Notes: a model not told the origin generated them from the sequence alone. Positions 8,236 to 17,446 are shown, counted from the first letter of the stretch. The stretch: DNA of 64,000 nucleotides from Pseudomonas moraviensis (GCF_900105805.1 NZ_LT629788.1:3100001-3164000), one strand, 5' to 3'. Program-made: numbers and translations.

Positions 8236-9031
8236 CGCTGGCGTCCGCGCGCGGCTCGTCGGAGTCGACAGGCGCTGGGGTGTCTTGAGGAATTTCCAGG
8301 CTCAGGTCAGGCGTCGCCGGGTGCAACGCTTGTTCGTGCAACTGGTCGAACAGTTTGGCCATGACCTGAGTCACCCGCGATTCGACGCTGGCATCGATGC
8401 GACTGTGCTCGGTTTCAACCCGGCAGCCGCCCGGCAACAGCGACTCGTCTTCGACGATGCGCCAGGTTTCTTCGTGGCGTTCGCGCAGGGCTTTGACCTG
8501 GGCGAAGTCCTGCGGATTGACGTACAGGCGGACGTTTTCCACGCCCAGCGGCAACAGCTTGAGGGCATCGCGCATGACGTGTTCGATCTGCGTCGAATCG
8601 ATGGCCAGTTCGCGCTTGATCACCTGTCTGGTGATGTGCTGCACGAGGTCGACCAGCGACTTTTCAATCTGTGTGTCTTGCTCAGCGATCGGCTCGAACA
8701 GGTTGCCCATCAACAGCTCAAGGCTGGCGATTTTCGCCGCCAGCGCTGTTTCGGCTTCCTGACGCACCTTCAGCGTGGTGCTGTGAAAACCTTCCTTTTC
8801 GCCAATGGCAAAGCCCTCGTTGTAAGCCTCCTGACGGATGCTTTCGAGTTCTTCCAGAGTCAGTGGCTGGACTTCTTCCAGCGGCACTTCTTCCATTTCC
8901 GGCGGTTCGGGTTCCGGCTCAGGTTCGGGTTCCGGTTTCGGCGGATCGAAGCTGGGCATCGCCCAGGATTCGAAGCCACGAACATCGCGGGCGCGGATCA
9001 GATCCGTCACAGACTCGTCAGGCTTATCCAT
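8225..9031 (-). CDS. fliH: Flagellar assembly protein FliH
   Basis: FliH binds and restrains FliI and anchors it to the C-ring through FliN. The 268-residue product has a proline/glutamate repeat near residues 31-47 (PPKPEPEPEPEPEPPEMEE), a helical middle, and a C-terminal half related to the ATP synthase stalk (LVDLVQHITRQVIKRELAID). The tail contains SRIDASVESRVTQVMAKLFD. It lies between fliG and fliI and overlaps fliI. The N-terminal acidic repeat is variable in this family. Confidence 0.93.
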   Translation of the reverse strand: MDKPDESVTDLIRARDVRGFESWAMPSFDPPKPEPEPEPEPEPPEMEEVPLEEVQPLTLEELESIRQEAYNEGFAIGEKEGFHSTTLKVRQEAETALAAKIASLELLMGNLFEPIAEQDTQIEKSLVDLVQHITRQVIKRELAIDSTQIEHVMRDALKLLPLGVENVRLYVNPQDFAQVKALRERHEETWRIVEDESLLPGGCRVETEHSRIDASVESRVTQVMAKLFDQLHEQALHPATPDLSLEIPQDTPAPVDSDEPRADASDAP

Positions 9032-9035
9032 GGGC

Positions 9036-10055
9036 TTAGATCATTTCCTCGCCGCCCTTGCCACCGAGCACGATCTCGCCGGCTTCGGCCATACGACGGG
9101 CGATGGTGAGGATTTCCTTCTGCGCGGTTTCGACATCGCTGACGCGCACCGGGCCTTTGGCCTCGAGGTCGTCGCGCAACAGTTCGGCGGCACGCTTGGA
9201 CATGTTCTTGAAGATCTTTTCCTTGACGCCTTCGTCCGAGCCCTTGAGGGCCAGTACCAGCACATCGGAAGAGACTTCGCGCAACAGCGCCTGAATGCCA
9301 CGGTCATCGACGTCGGCAAGGTTGTTGAAGACGAACATGAGGTCTTCGATCTGACCGGACAGGTCTTCGTCGACTTCGCGGATCGAGTCCATGAGCTGGC
9401 CTTCGATCGAGCTGTCGAGGAAGTTCATGATGTCGGCCGCACGCTTGATGCCACCCAGGGTGGTGCGCGAGGCGTTCGAGTTGCCGGAGAACTGTTTCTC
9501 GAGAATCTGGTTGAGTTCTTTCAAGGCTGCCGGCTGCACGGTGTTCAACGACGAAACGCGCAGGATGATGTCCAGACGCACCTTATGGTCGAAGTTGCCG
9601 AGCACTTCACCGGCCTGATCCGGGTCGAGGTACGCGACCACGATCGCCTGGATCTGCGGGTGTTCGTAACGGATGACGTCGGCGACGGCGCGCGGCTCCA
9701 TCCATTTCAGACTGTCGAGGCCGCTGGTGTTGCCACCGAGCAGGATGCGGTCGATCAGGCCGTTGGCCTTGTCTTCGCCCAGGGCCTGGGTGAGCATCTT
9801 GCGCACGTAGTCGTCGGAACCGACGCCGAGGCTGGTCTGATCGCCGACGATGTCGACGAACTCGCTCATCACCTGCTCGACCTGCTCGCGGTGCACGTTG
9901 CCCATCTGCGCCATGGCCACGCCAACGCGCTGAACCTCTTTGGGGCCCATGTGGCGCAGCACTTGCGCGGCATCGGTCGAACCCAGGGACAGCAGCAGAA
10001 TCGCGGCTTTGTCGACCTTGGTCAGTTTGACGGCGGCGGCTCGGTTATCACTCAT
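9036..10055 (-). CDS. fliG: Flagellar motor switch protein FliG
   Basis: FliG is the upper C-ring subunit that contacts the stator and transmits torque. The 339-residue product contains armadillo-like helices with the EHPQIQAIVVAYLDPDQAGE and PKEVQRVGVAMAQMGNV segments. The torque helix region lies near EVDEDLSGQIEDLMFVFNNL and contains the charged residues expected there. It overlaps fliF by 8 bases and is followed by fliH after 4 bases, the standard operon order. Confidence 0.97.
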   Translation of the reverse strand: MSDNRAAAVKLTKVDKAAILLLSLGSTDAAQVLRHMGPKEVQRVGVAMAQMGNVHREQVEQVMSEFVDIVGDQTSLGVGSDDYVRKMLTQALGEDKANGLIDRILLGGNTSGLDSLKWMEPRAVADVIRYEHPQIQAIVVAYLDPDQAGEVLGNFDHKVRLDIILRVSSLNTVQPAALKELNQILEKQFSGNSNASRTTLGGIKRAADIMNFLDSSIEGQLMDSIREVDEDLSGQIEDLMFVFNNLADVDDRGIQALLREVSSDVLVLALKGSDEGVKEKIFKNMSKRAAELLRDDLEAKGPVRVSDVETAQKEILTIARRMAEAGEIVLGGKGGEEMI

Positions 10056-11835
10056 CTGCGTTAATCCACTCTTTTACGACCTGAGCCACGCGACCCGGGT
10101 CTTCAGCTACCAGACTCTTGATTGCATTCAGCTGCGCGTCATAACCCTCGCTCGGGCTCGGCAACAGAATGCTCTGCGGACCACCGAGGCTCACGCGGTC
10201 GTTGGCCAGGTCGCCGTCCAGGCCGCCCATGCCACCGAGTTCCACGTCGCTGCCCAGACCGGCCAGCTCCTTGCCTTTGCCACCGCCGGTGATGTTGTTG
10301 AGCACCGGACGCAGCACACCAAACACCAGCACGAGGATGAACAGCACACCCAGCACTTGTTTGACGATGTCCCAGAACCATGGCTGGGAGTAGAACGGAA
10401 TATCGGCAATCACTTCACCGCGCTCGGCGGAGAACGGCATGTTGATCACGCTGACGCTGTCACCACGGCTGGCGTCGAAACCGACGGCGTCCTGCACCAG
10501 ACGCGTGAAGCGCGCCAATTCGTCGGCGCTCCACGGCGCACGGCTGGTTTCACCGTTGGCCGGGTTGATCTTGACCTGATCATCGACCACCACCGACACC
10601 GACAGGCGATTGAGACGGCCCTGTTGCTGTTTGGTGTGGCTGATCGAACGGTCGAGCTCGAAGTTCTTCGTCGATTGTTGACGCTTGTCGGCCGGATACG
10701 GCGCGAGCATCGGCTGGCCGGTGGCCGGGTCCATGATCTGCTGACCGTTGGCGTCAACCAGTGGCTGACCCGGCTGGATCATGCCGGCCGGTGCGGCGGT
10801 GCCACCGGTGGTCTGCGGCGCCGAGGCTGGCGACGGTGGCTGGTTGCTCAGGGCACCCGGCACACCTTGCGGGCCATTGCTGGCGGTGCGTTGTTCGTTG
10901 ACCGACTGCTCGCTGCGCAACGCCGGTTGGTCCGGGTTGAACTGCTCGGCAGTCGATTCCACGGCATTGAAATCGATGTCGGCGGAGACTTCCGCTTTGT
11001 AGCGATCATTGCCCAATACCGGCTGCAGAATGTTGTGCACGCGTTGGGTGAGCATGCTTTCCATGCGGCGGCTGTAATCGAACTGCTTGCCGGCCATGGT
11101 CATTTCCGAGTTCTCCGCCTGATCGGAGAGCAGATTGCCCTTCTGATCGACGACGGTGATCTGCGATTTGCTCAACTCAGGCACGGACGTCGCGACCAGG
11201 TTGATGATCGCTACCACCTGACCCGGCTCCAGCGAACGCCCGCTATACAGCTCGACCAGTACCGAAGCGCTCGGCTTGCGCTCGTCACGGACGAACACCG
11301 AACTCTTCGGAATTGCCAGGTGCACGCGGGCACCCTTGACGTTGTTCAGGCTGGAGATGGTGCGCGCCAGTTCGCCTTCGAGGCCGCGACGATAACGGGT
11401 CGCTTCCATGAACTGGCTGGTGCCCAGACCCTGTTCCTTGTCGAGGATTTCGAAACCGATGTTGCCGTCGCTGGGAGTGACACCAGCGGCAGCGAGTTTC
11501 ATCCGCGCACGGGACAGGTCGTCGGCCTTGACCAGCAAGGCGCCGGAATTGGGTTCTACGTTGTAGGGAATGTCAGCGGCGGCCAGGGTTTCCATGACCT
11601 GCTTGGCGTCCAGGCCGGCAAGGCTGCCGTACAGTGGACGGTAATCCGGCTGCTGCGACCACAGCACCACGGCAAAGCCAATCGCCACGCTCGCAGCCAG
11701 GCCGACCAACAGGCCGACCTGACGCAGCACGGTCATCTGGGAAAGGTTTTCCAGAAAGGACAGGCCGAACAGCGGCGGTTTGCCGTCGATCGGGGTGGCC
11801 TTGGCCGGAACGTTATCAGCGACTGCTTCTGCCAT
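10048..11835 (-). CDS. fliF: Flagellar MS-ring protein FliF
   Basis: FliF builds the MS ring, the membrane platform of the basal body and housing for the export gate. The 595-residue product has an N-terminal membrane helix (about 36-55, QVGLLVGLAASVAIGFAVVL), a large periplasmic ring-building domain starting near YRPLYGSLAGLDAKQVMETL, a Pro/Gly-rich loop near 310-360, and a second helix at about 478-497 (VKQVLGVLFILVLVFGVL). The C-terminal tail (VAQVVKEWINADE) is the FliG-binding end. It follows fliE by 14 bases. Confidence 0.97.
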   Translation of the reverse strand: MAEAVADNVPAKATPIDGKPPLFGLSFLENLSQMTVLRQVGLLVGLAASVAIGFAVVLWSQQPDYRPLYGSLAGLDAKQVMETLAAADIPYNVEPNSGALLVKADDLSRARMKLAAAGVTPSDGNIGFEILDKEQGLGTSQFMEATRYRRGLEGELARTISSLNNVKGARVHLAIPKSSVFVRDERKPSASVLVELYSGRSLEPGQVVAIINLVATSVPELSKSQITVVDQKGNLLSDQAENSEMTMAGKQFDYSRRMESMLTQRVHNILQPVLGNDRYKAEVSADIDFNAVESTAEQFNPDQPALRSEQSVNEQRTASNGPQGVPGALSNQPPSPASAPQTTGGTAAPAGMIQPGQPLVDANGQQIMDPATGQPMLAPYPADKRQQSTKNFELDRSISHTKQQQGRLNRLSVSVVVDDQVKINPANGETSRAPWSADELARFTRLVQDAVGFDASRGDSVSVINMPFSAERGEVIADIPFYSQPWFWDIVKQVLGVLFILVLVFGVLRPVLNNITGGGKGKELAGLGSDVELGGMGGLDGDLANDRVSLGGPQSILLPSPSEGYDAQLNAIKSLVAEDPGRVAQVVKEWINADE

Positions 11836-11849
11836 GACTTATTTCGCCC

Positions 11850-12179
11850 TTAAACCGGCATCTGCATGATGTCTTGGTAAGCCTGGACCAGCTTGTTGCG
11901 CACCTGGGTCAGAGCCTGGAACGACACGCTGGCTTTTTGCGATGCGATCATCACGTCGGTCAGGTCGACACCGCTCTTGCCGATCTCGAACGCATTGGCC
12001 AGTTGAGTCGACGCCTGCTGGGTATCGCTGACTTTATTGATCGCCTGACCGAGCATGTCGGAAAAGCTGCTGCCGGCAATTTCAGGGACAGCGGCAGTCG
12101 ATTTACGCGCAGACATGGCATCCACTTTCATGGCCTGCATGTCCATCATCAACCGATTAAATTCAATACCTTGGCTCAT
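11850..12179 (-). CDS. fliE: Flagellar hook-basal body protein FliE
   Basis: FliE is the first rod-side protein, connecting the MS ring to the proximal rod. The 109-residue product carries the family C-terminal half with DLTDVMIASQKASVSFQALT and ends in RNKLVQAYQDIMQMPV. It is the first gene of fliEFGHIJ. A strong RpoN promoter lies 62 bases upstream of the start, and the gene is expected to be FleQ/RpoN-activated as a middle flagellar gene. Confidence 0.96.
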   Translation of the reverse strand: MSQGIEFNRLMMDMQAMKVDAMSARKSTAAVPEIAGSSFSDMLGQAINKVSDTQQASTQLANAFEIGKSGVDLTDVMIASQKASVSFQALTQVRNKLVQAYQDIMQMPV

Positions 12180-12240
12180 GGTCTACTCTCTTGGGCGGCC
12201 CGCAATTTTTTGACACTCACTCGGCGGGTACACAGGTATT

Positions 12241-12257
12241 AGCAACAAGGGTGCCAG
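12241..12257 (-). promoter_or_regulatory. RpoN promoter of fliEFGHIJ
   Basis: Minus-strand CTGGCACCCTTGTTGCT is a near-perfect -24/-12 element (TGGCAC, five bases, TTGCT). It lies 62 bases before fliE. Its -24 half is also the right arm of the hairpin at 12247-12272. Confidence 0.85.
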
Positions 12258-12272
12258 CTCATGGGCACCCTT
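12247..12272 (-). terminator. Hairpin after fleR overlapping the fliE promoter
   Basis: A perfect 9-bp stem (AAGGGTGCC / GGCACCCTT) with an 8-base loop lies 36 bases after the fleR stop. The T-tract is poor (TTGTTGCT), so termination may be weak. The hairpin shares bases with the -24 element of the fliE promoter. Confidence 0.5.
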
Positions 12273-12307
12273 CTGAGAAAAGCATCTGGAATGTTTTGCA
12301 GCTTCTG

Positions 12308-13699
12308 TCAGGTGGCGAACAGATAGCCTTCGACGTCCATCCCGGCGTCGCGCATTTGCGCCAGTTTGTAGCGCAGGGTGCGGGGGCTGATGCCGAGCTT
12401 TTCGGCAGCTTCCTTGCGGCGGCCACGCTCGGCGCGCAGGGTGTCGATGATCATCTGAAACTCCCGGCGGCGCAGGTCGTCGCCCAGGGCTCCGGTGGAA
12501 TCCGCCTCGATTTCCACCTCGCGAATCACCGGTGCCGCGACCGGCAACGAGGCAAATGTCACCGCACCGGTCAGGCAGAAATCCTGCGGCTGGATCAAGC
12601 CGCCCTGCTGCAGAATCAGCGCGCGCTGAATGGCGTTATCCAGCTCACGCACGTTGCCCGGCCACGGGTACTCGGTCAGGCAGGCTTGTGCTTCGGGGGA
12701 AAGCTTCGCCGCAGCGTGCTTCATTTTATTGACGTGTTTGGCCAACAACTTTTCCGCCAGCGGCAGGATATCGGCAGTGCGCTCGCGAAGTGGACGCCAG
12801 GCCAGAGGAAAAACCGACAAGCGGTAAAACAGGTCTTCACGGAAGCGCCCCGCTGCCACTTCGCCAGCCAGATCACGGTTGGTCGTGGCGACCACGCGGA
12901 TATCCAGACTGATCGGCTTGCGTGCGCCCACGCGCTCGACTTCGCGCTCCTGCAGGACCCGCAACAGTTTGGCTTGCAGACCCAGCGGCATTTCGGAAAT
13001 TTCATCGAGCAGAATGGTGCCACCGTCCGCTTGCTCGAACTTGCCGGCCTGCGAGGCGATAGCGCCGGTAAACGAGCCTTTCTCATGCCCGAACAGTGTC
13101 GCTTCAAGCATGTTGTCGGGAATCGCCGCACAGTTGATCGCAATAAATGGCTGACTGGCCCGCCGCGATTGCTGGTGAATGTAGCGCGCCAATACTTCTT
13201 TACCGGTGCCGGACTCGCCGGAGATCAGGACAGTCGAATCACTGCGCGCGACTCGTGCGGCCAGTTCAAGCAACTGCGCACTGGCCGGCTCGACAGCAAC
13301 GGGGCCCTCCGCTTCGCCAGCATCAATGCTGCCCAACGCGTGCCGGGCCACCAGATCAAGCAACGCTTTGGGTTCGAACGGCTTGACCAGATAATCCGCC
13401 GCGCCCTGGCGCATGGCATCGACCGCACGCTCGACTGCGCCGTGGGCGGTCATCAGCAGCACCGGCAATTGCGGTTGGCGCGCGCGCAGCAGGGCAAGCA
13501 ATTGATGGCCGTCCATGCCCGGCATGTTGACGTCGCTGACCACCAGACTGAAGGCTTGCTGCGCGACGGCCGTCAGTGCTTCTTCGGCGCTGCCGACGGC
13601 GTGATAGTCGTGGCCGGCGAGCAACAGCGTATCGGCCAGCGCTTCGCGCAACGAACGGTCATCCTCGACCAGCAACACCTTGATGCCCATGACGATCAT
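12308..13699 (-). CDS. fleR: Sigma-54 dependent response regulator FleR
   Basis: FleR is the response regulator of the FleS-FleR pair that activates RpoN-dependent middle flagellar operons. The 463-residue product has a receiver domain (VLLVEDDRSLREAL, then SDVNMPGMDGHQLL with the phospho-Asp), and an AAA+ domain with Walker A GESGTGKE and the sigma-54 contact loop written GSFTGA. A C-terminal Fis-type helix-turn-helix follows (EKLGISPRTLRYKL). The ATG overlaps the fleS stop as ATGA, which supports translational coupling and this start; an internal ATG three codons later is possible. Confidence 0.95.
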   Translation of the reverse strand: MIVMGIKVLLVEDDRSLREALADTLLLAGHDYHAVGSAEEALTAVAQQAFSLVVSDVNMPGMDGHQLLALLRARQPQLPVLLMTAHGAVERAVDAMRQGAADYLVKPFEPKALLDLVARHALGSIDAGEAEGPVAVEPASAQLLELAARVARSDSTVLISGESGTGKEVLARYIHQQSRRASQPFIAINCAAIPDNMLEATLFGHEKGSFTGAIASQAGKFEQADGGTILLDEISEMPLGLQAKLLRVLQEREVERVGARKPISLDIRVVATTNRDLAGEVAAGRFREDLFYRLSVFPLAWRPLRERTADILPLAEKLLAKHVNKMKHAAAKLSPEAQACLTEYPWPGNVRELDNAIQRALILQQGGLIQPQDFCLTGAVTFASLPVAAPVIREVEIEADSTGALGDDLRRREFQMIIDTLRAERGRRKEAAEKLGISPRTLRYKLAQMRDAGMDVEGYLFAT

Positions 13700-14907
13700 T
13701 CAACTCCCTGTGCAGCGGAAAACAGCGGCAGGCTGACCTGCGCGCAGGTACCGCGCCCGACCCGCGAACGCAGGGTCAATTCTCCCTGATGGGCACGCGC
13801 CACCGCTTTGACCACGGTCAGGCCAAGGCCGGTCCCGGTGACTTTGGTAGTAAAAAAAGGCTCGCCGAGGCGCGCCAAAACTGTCGGCTCAATGCCGCTG
13901 CCGCTGTCGCTGACACACACCCGCAGGGTGTTGCCTCTGGTGTAGCAATGCACTTTCAAGCGCGCCTCGCCGGCGCTGGCCTGGATGGCATTTTCAATCA
14001 GATTCAGCAATGCGCCGACCAGCGTATCGCGGTTGCACAGCAGCTCACCGGCATGGCTGTCGCACTGCCAGCGGATTGGCAGATCCTGCACGTGGGTCAG
14101 CGCCGCGGCCTGCAGCGACTGCATCAAGGCATCGGGGGTGAGGCGATCGGTCAGGGGCAATTCACCACGGGCGAACACCAGCATGTCGCGCACTTGATGC
14201 TCGAGTTCGTGCAGACGCTCTTTCAGGCGTCCGGCAAAGCGCTGCTGGGTTTCCACCGGCAATTGCTGCTCAGTCAAATGACTGGCGTAAAGCAAAGCGG
14301 CGGACAGCGGCGTGCGAATCTGATGGGCCAGAGACGCAACCATGCGCCCCAGCGAAGACAACCGCTCGTGCCGTGCCAGTTGATCTTGCAGATGACGGGT
14401 TTCCGTCAAGTCATTGAGCAGCACCAACTGCCCCGGCTCGGCGTCCAGCGAGCGGGTGGAGATCGACAGGCGTCGACCGTTTTTTAGAGAGATTTCATGA
14501 CCGTCGTCTTCACGCGGAGCGAAGCAGCGTGCGATCACATGGCGCCAGAGCTCGCCTTCGAGTGGCGAGCCAAGCAGGTCGATGGCGGCCGGGTTGGCTT
14601 CGCGCACCAGACCGTGGCCGTCGATAACGATCACGCCGCCGGGCAACAGGTCGAGGAGGTTTTGCAGGCGATTGGCCAGGCGTTCTTTTTCCGCCAGCTC
14701 CTGCATGCGCTGGGCGCTGACCACCGCCAGCTCACCCTTGAGCTCGGTGACGCGCGCTTCGAGCAGACTGTAAGAGTCAGTCAGCTGGCTCGACATCTGG
14801 TTGAACAGCTGAAAGGCCTGCTCAAGTCCCTGACGACTTGCCTGCTCTACGGACGAGGGTTGCCCCACGATATTGGAGGCAGAAGAGATCTGGGCGGCTT
14901 GGGGCAT
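13696..14907 (-). CDS. fleS: Sensor histidine kinase FleS
   Basis: FleS is a soluble histidine kinase partner of FleR. The 403-residue product has no membrane segment. It has a coiled coil near residues 40-85, a PAS domain (LLPGGVIVIDGHGLVREANPA split over 88-107), an H box SLAHQIRTPLSA with His195, an N box LLNLIENAIQASA, and G boxes SDSGSGIEP and TGLGLTVV. The stop overlaps the fleR start. A sigma-54 promoter candidate lies 53 bases upstream, in keeping with FleQ control of fleSR. Confidence 0.95.
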   Translation of the reverse strand: MPQAAQISSASNIVGQPSSVEQASRQGLEQAFQLFNQMSSQLTDSYSLLEARVTELKGELAVVSAQRMQELAEKERLANRLQNLLDLLPGGVIVIDGHGLVREANPAAIDLLGSPLEGELWRHVIARCFAPREDDGHEISLKNGRRLSISTRSLDAEPGQLVLLNDLTETRHLQDQLARHERLSSLGRMVASLAHQIRTPLSAALLYASHLTEQQLPVETQQRFAGRLKERLHELEHQVRDMLVFARGELPLTDRLTPDALMQSLQAAALTHVQDLPIRWQCDSHAGELLCNRDTLVGALLNLIENAIQASAGEARLKVHCYTRGNTLRVCVSDSGSGIEPTVLARLGEPFFTTKVTGTGLGLTVVKAVARAHQGELTLRSRVGRGTCAQVSLPLFSAAQGVE

Positions 14908-14960
14908 TGGGCTCTCTCGCTTGGCTGACCGTCAGTGAAACGGAACGTTGCGAGGGCTAT

Positions 14961-14976
14961 AGCAATACCCGTGCCT
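14961..14976 (-). promoter_or_regulatory. RpoN promoter of fleSR
   Basis: Minus-strand AGGCACGGGTATTGCT matches the -24/-12 consensus except the first base. It directly follows the T-run of the fleQ terminator and lies 53 bases before fleS. Confidence 0.75.
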
Positions 14977-15007
14977 AAAAAAAACCGCTTATAAATGAAG
15001 CGGTTGA
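14977..15007 (-). terminator. Intrinsic terminator of fleQ
   Basis: An 8-bp stem (AACCGCTT / AAGCGGTT) with a 7-base loop is followed on the minus strand by eight T residues. It lies 10 bases after the fleQ stop and abuts the fleSR promoter. Confidence 0.85.
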
Positions 15008-15017
15008 AAAACAGGCG

Positions 15018-16493
15018 TCAATCATCCGCCTGTTCATCTCCTCCAGCGCGGCTCATGCCGTACTTGCGCATCTTCTCGACCAGCGTGGTGCGACGAATAC
15101 GCAGACGCTCAGCAGCACGGGCGACAATGCCATTGGCATCGTCCAGCGCCTGCTGAATCAGGCCCTGCTCCAGGCCACCGAGGTAGTCCTTGAGGTCCAG
15201 ACCTTCCGGCGGCAGCAGTGCGTTGGCGCTGAAGTCCGGAGTATGGCCATTGATCGCCACGCGCTCTTCAAGATCGCTACGCAGACTGTCGACCATTTGC
15301 TCGTCTTCGTCGTCGACGTAGCGGAATTTCTTCGGCAGCTCGACCACGCCGATCACCCCGTACGGGTGCATGATCGCCATACGCTCAACGAGGTTGGCCA
15401 GTTCGCGGACGTTGCCCGGCCAGCCGTGACGGCACAGCGACATGATCGCCGCCGAGTTGAAACGGATCGAACCACGCTTCTCGTGCTCCATGCGCGAGAT
15501 CAGTTCGTTCATCAACAGCGGGATATCTTCGACACGCTCGCGCAGCGGCGCCATCTCGATCGGGAACACGTTCAGGCGATAGTAGAGGTCTTCGCGGAAC
15601 GAGCCGATCTCGATCATGCTTTCGAGATTCTTGTGGGTCGCGGCAATGATGCGCACGTCGACGCTCTGGGTCTTGTTGCTGCCCACGCGCTCGAAGGTAC
15701 GCTCCTGAAGCACGCGCAGCAGTTTGACCTGCATCGGCAGCGGCATGTCGCCGATTTCGTCGAGGAACAGCGTGCCGCCGTTGGCCAGTTCAAAGCGTCC
15801 GGCACGGCTGGTGATCGCACCGGTGAAGGCGCCCTTCTCGTGGCCGAACAGTTCGCTTTCCAGCAGCTCAGCAGGGATCGCCCCGCAGTTGACCGGCACG
15901 AACGGCGCGTCGCGGCGCTTGGAGTGGTAGTGCAGGTTGCGCGCGACCACTTCCTTGCCAGTGCCGGACTCGCCGAGGATCAGCACGCTGGCGTCGGTGT
16001 CGGCCACCTGCTGCATCATCTGACGGACGTGCTGGATCGCACGACTGGTGCCGACGAGGCTGCGGAAAAGATTGGGTTCGCGATGACGGCCGCGTTCACG
16101 GGCCTGGTCGTACATCTCGCGATAGACCTGGGCGCGGTGCAGCGAATCGAGCAATTTGCTGTAGCTGGGCGGCATTTCCAGGGTCGAAAGGACGCGGCGA
16201 CGCTGGTCTTCAGGCAGGTCAACGGAAGAATTATCGCCCATTAACAAAACCGGAAGGAACTCATCCCAGGTTGCGAGTGTCTTTAGCAAGCCCAAAAGCG
16301 CGCCAGGAGCATTGACGGTCCCGATCAGTACGCAAATGACCTCACGACTAGACGACAAAGAGCCGACTGCCTGCTGCCAGTCATGGCTGCCGCAGGGTAA
16401 ATTTTCTTCGCCAAGAAAATTCAAAATCACCGCCAGGTCGCGGCGGCGGACGCTATCGTCATCGATCAGCAGAATTTTGGTTTCACGCCACAT
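15018..16493 (-). CDS. fleQ: Flagellar master regulator FleQ
   Basis: FleQ is the enhancer-binding protein at the top of the Pseudomonas flagellar cascade and a c-di-GMP-responsive regulator of exopolysaccharide genes. The 491-residue product has a degenerate receiver-like N-terminal domain, an AAA+ core with Walker A GESGTGKE (174-181) and the sigma-54 loop GAFTGA, and a C-terminal Fis-type helix-turn-helix (ERLRIRRTTLVEKMRKYG). The c-di-GMP contacts known from P. aeruginosa are in register: LFRS at 142-145 and Arg185/Asn186. A terminator-like hairpin lies in its leader (16528-16553). No clear promoter was assigned. Confidence 0.97.
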   Translation of the reverse strand: MWRETKILLIDDDSVRRRDLAVILNFLGEENLPCGSHDWQQAVGSLSSSREVICVLIGTVNAPGALLGLLKTLATWDEFLPVLLMGDNSSVDLPEDQRRRVLSTLEMPPSYSKLLDSLHRAQVYREMYDQARERGRHREPNLFRSLVGTSRAIQHVRQMMQQVADTDASVLILGESGTGKEVVARNLHYHSKRRDAPFVPVNCGAIPAELLESELFGHEKGAFTGAITSRAGRFELANGGTLFLDEIGDMPLPMQVKLLRVLQERTFERVGSNKTQSVDVRIIAATHKNLESMIEIGSFREDLYYRLNVFPIEMAPLRERVEDIPLLMNELISRMEHEKRGSIRFNSAAIMSLCRHGWPGNVRELANLVERMAIMHPYGVIGVVELPKKFRYVDDEDEQMVDSLRSDLEERVAINGHTPDFSANALLPPEGLDLKDYLGGLEQGLIQQALDDANGIVARAAERLRIRRTTLVEKMRKYGMSRAGGDEQADD

Positions 16494-16527
16494 GCAATAG
16501 CAACTTCCCTAGTCAACTCAATGCCCG

Positions 16528-16553
16528 AAAAATAAGGCAAGCGAGACGCTTGC
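16528..16553 (-). terminator. Terminator-like hairpin in the fleQ leader
   Basis: On the minus strand GCAAGCG TCT CGCTTGC forms a perfect 7-bp stem with a 3-base loop, followed by CTTATTTTT. It ends about 35 bases before the fleQ ATG. It could end the fliT transcript, or act inside the fleQ leader, because little room remains for a fleQ promoter downstream of it. Confidence 0.5.
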
Positions 16554-16665
16554 AGGACACCATGTGCCTGTAGACGCCCTAAACCTGATAATAGCCACTA
16601 GTTAAGTCAAAAAACCGTGCACAGTCAAATTTATGGCGCACATCTCTGGTTCAACTGACGGTTAA

Positions 16666-16962
16666 TCAACCAAACAGATGGTAAACCTTTGCAGCCTTTT
16701 GCGCTTGGGTGATCTGCGACATCTCGTTGGCTATCGCCTGCCGCTCGCCCATTGCCACCTCAAGAAGCTCTTTGTACACGAATAGCAGCTCTTCAAGGTT
16801 ATCGCGCAACGCAACTTCGTCCAGCGAAGCTTCCGCCATGACGTCTTCCATGCAGGAACGGCAAGCCAGATCCAGCTCGCCAATGGCTTCCCAGTTTCGC
16901 TCGGCCAGAGCACCGACCAACGCTTCACGGGTATCGGCTATTCGCTGCAATACAAGACTCAT
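16666..16962 (-). CDS. fliT: FliT-like flagellar chaperone (FleP family)
   Basis: This is a 98-residue, mostly helical protein just after fliS, in the place of the P. aeruginosa FliT-like gene PA1096 (fleP). FliT-type proteins are chaperones of the FliD cap; in P. aeruginosa this gene was also linked to pilus length. Sequence features are weak: acidic helices such as IGELDLACRSCMEDVMAEAS, and two Cys residues. The start is supported by GAGATCACC before the ATG, 11 bases after fliS. The name is by position and size more than by motif. Confidence 0.75.
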   Translation of the reverse strand: MSLVLQRIADTREALVGALAERNWEAIGELDLACRSCMEDVMAEASLDEVALRDNLEELLFVYKELLEVAMGERQAIANEMSQITQAQKAAKVYHLFG

Positions 16963-16973
16963 GGTGATCTCCT

Positions 16974-17372
16974 TCAGAACTGCGGAGCCGGCACAGGCGC
17001 GATGGCGTCCCAGCCTTCTTTGACCGTTGTCAGCAGGCCGGCCACTTCGTCGAGGACACGTGGATCGCTGCTGATATTTGCTTCGGCAAGGCGCTTCATC
17101 ATGTAGATGTACAGGCCATCCAGATCGGCCAGCGCCTCTGCATTATTTTCGAGATCGAGACCTTCGCGCAGGCCACTGACGATGCCGATAGCCTTGCTGA
17201 TCGCCGTGCATTTGCCGGGGATGTCCTTGCGCTCGATGGCGCCTTTGGCCTGAGCAATACGGGCCAGGCCACCTTCCATCAACATTTGCACCAGGCGGTG
17301 CGGGCTCGCTTCGGACGTCTGCGCGTGCGCGCCGACTTTCTGGTATTGCCGAAGGGCTAACATCGGGTTCAT
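16974..17372 (-). CDS. fliS: Flagellin chaperone FliS
   Basis: FliS binds the disordered C-terminus of flagellin and prevents premature polymerisation. The 132-residue product shows the family start (NPMLALRQYQKVGAHAQTSEAS) and the conserved core HRLVQMLMEGGLARIAQAKG, a helix-rich four-helix bundle. A GAGG ribosome-binding site precedes the ATG. It lies downstream of the fliD terminator, between fliD and fliT on the minus strand in the order fliC-flaG-fliD-fliS-fliT. Confidence 0.94.
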   Translation of the reverse strand: MNPMLALRQYQKVGAHAQTSEASPHRLVQMLMEGGLARIAQAKGAIERKDIPGKCTAISKAIGIVSGLREGLDLENNAEALADLDGLYIYMMKRLAEANISSDPRVLDEVAGLLTTVKEGWDAIAPVPAPQF

Positions 17373-17446
17373 GTTCTACCTCATTGCCACGTTGACTCGT
17401 ATAACCAGTGTATCGCCAACCGCTCCGAAAACTTTAGATCAAAAGA

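Noticed and set aside
16570..16640. Sigma-70 promoter of fleQ (TTGACT motifs)
   Set aside because: Two TTGACT motifs occur but neither has a good -10 at 16-18 bases; not strong enough to list.
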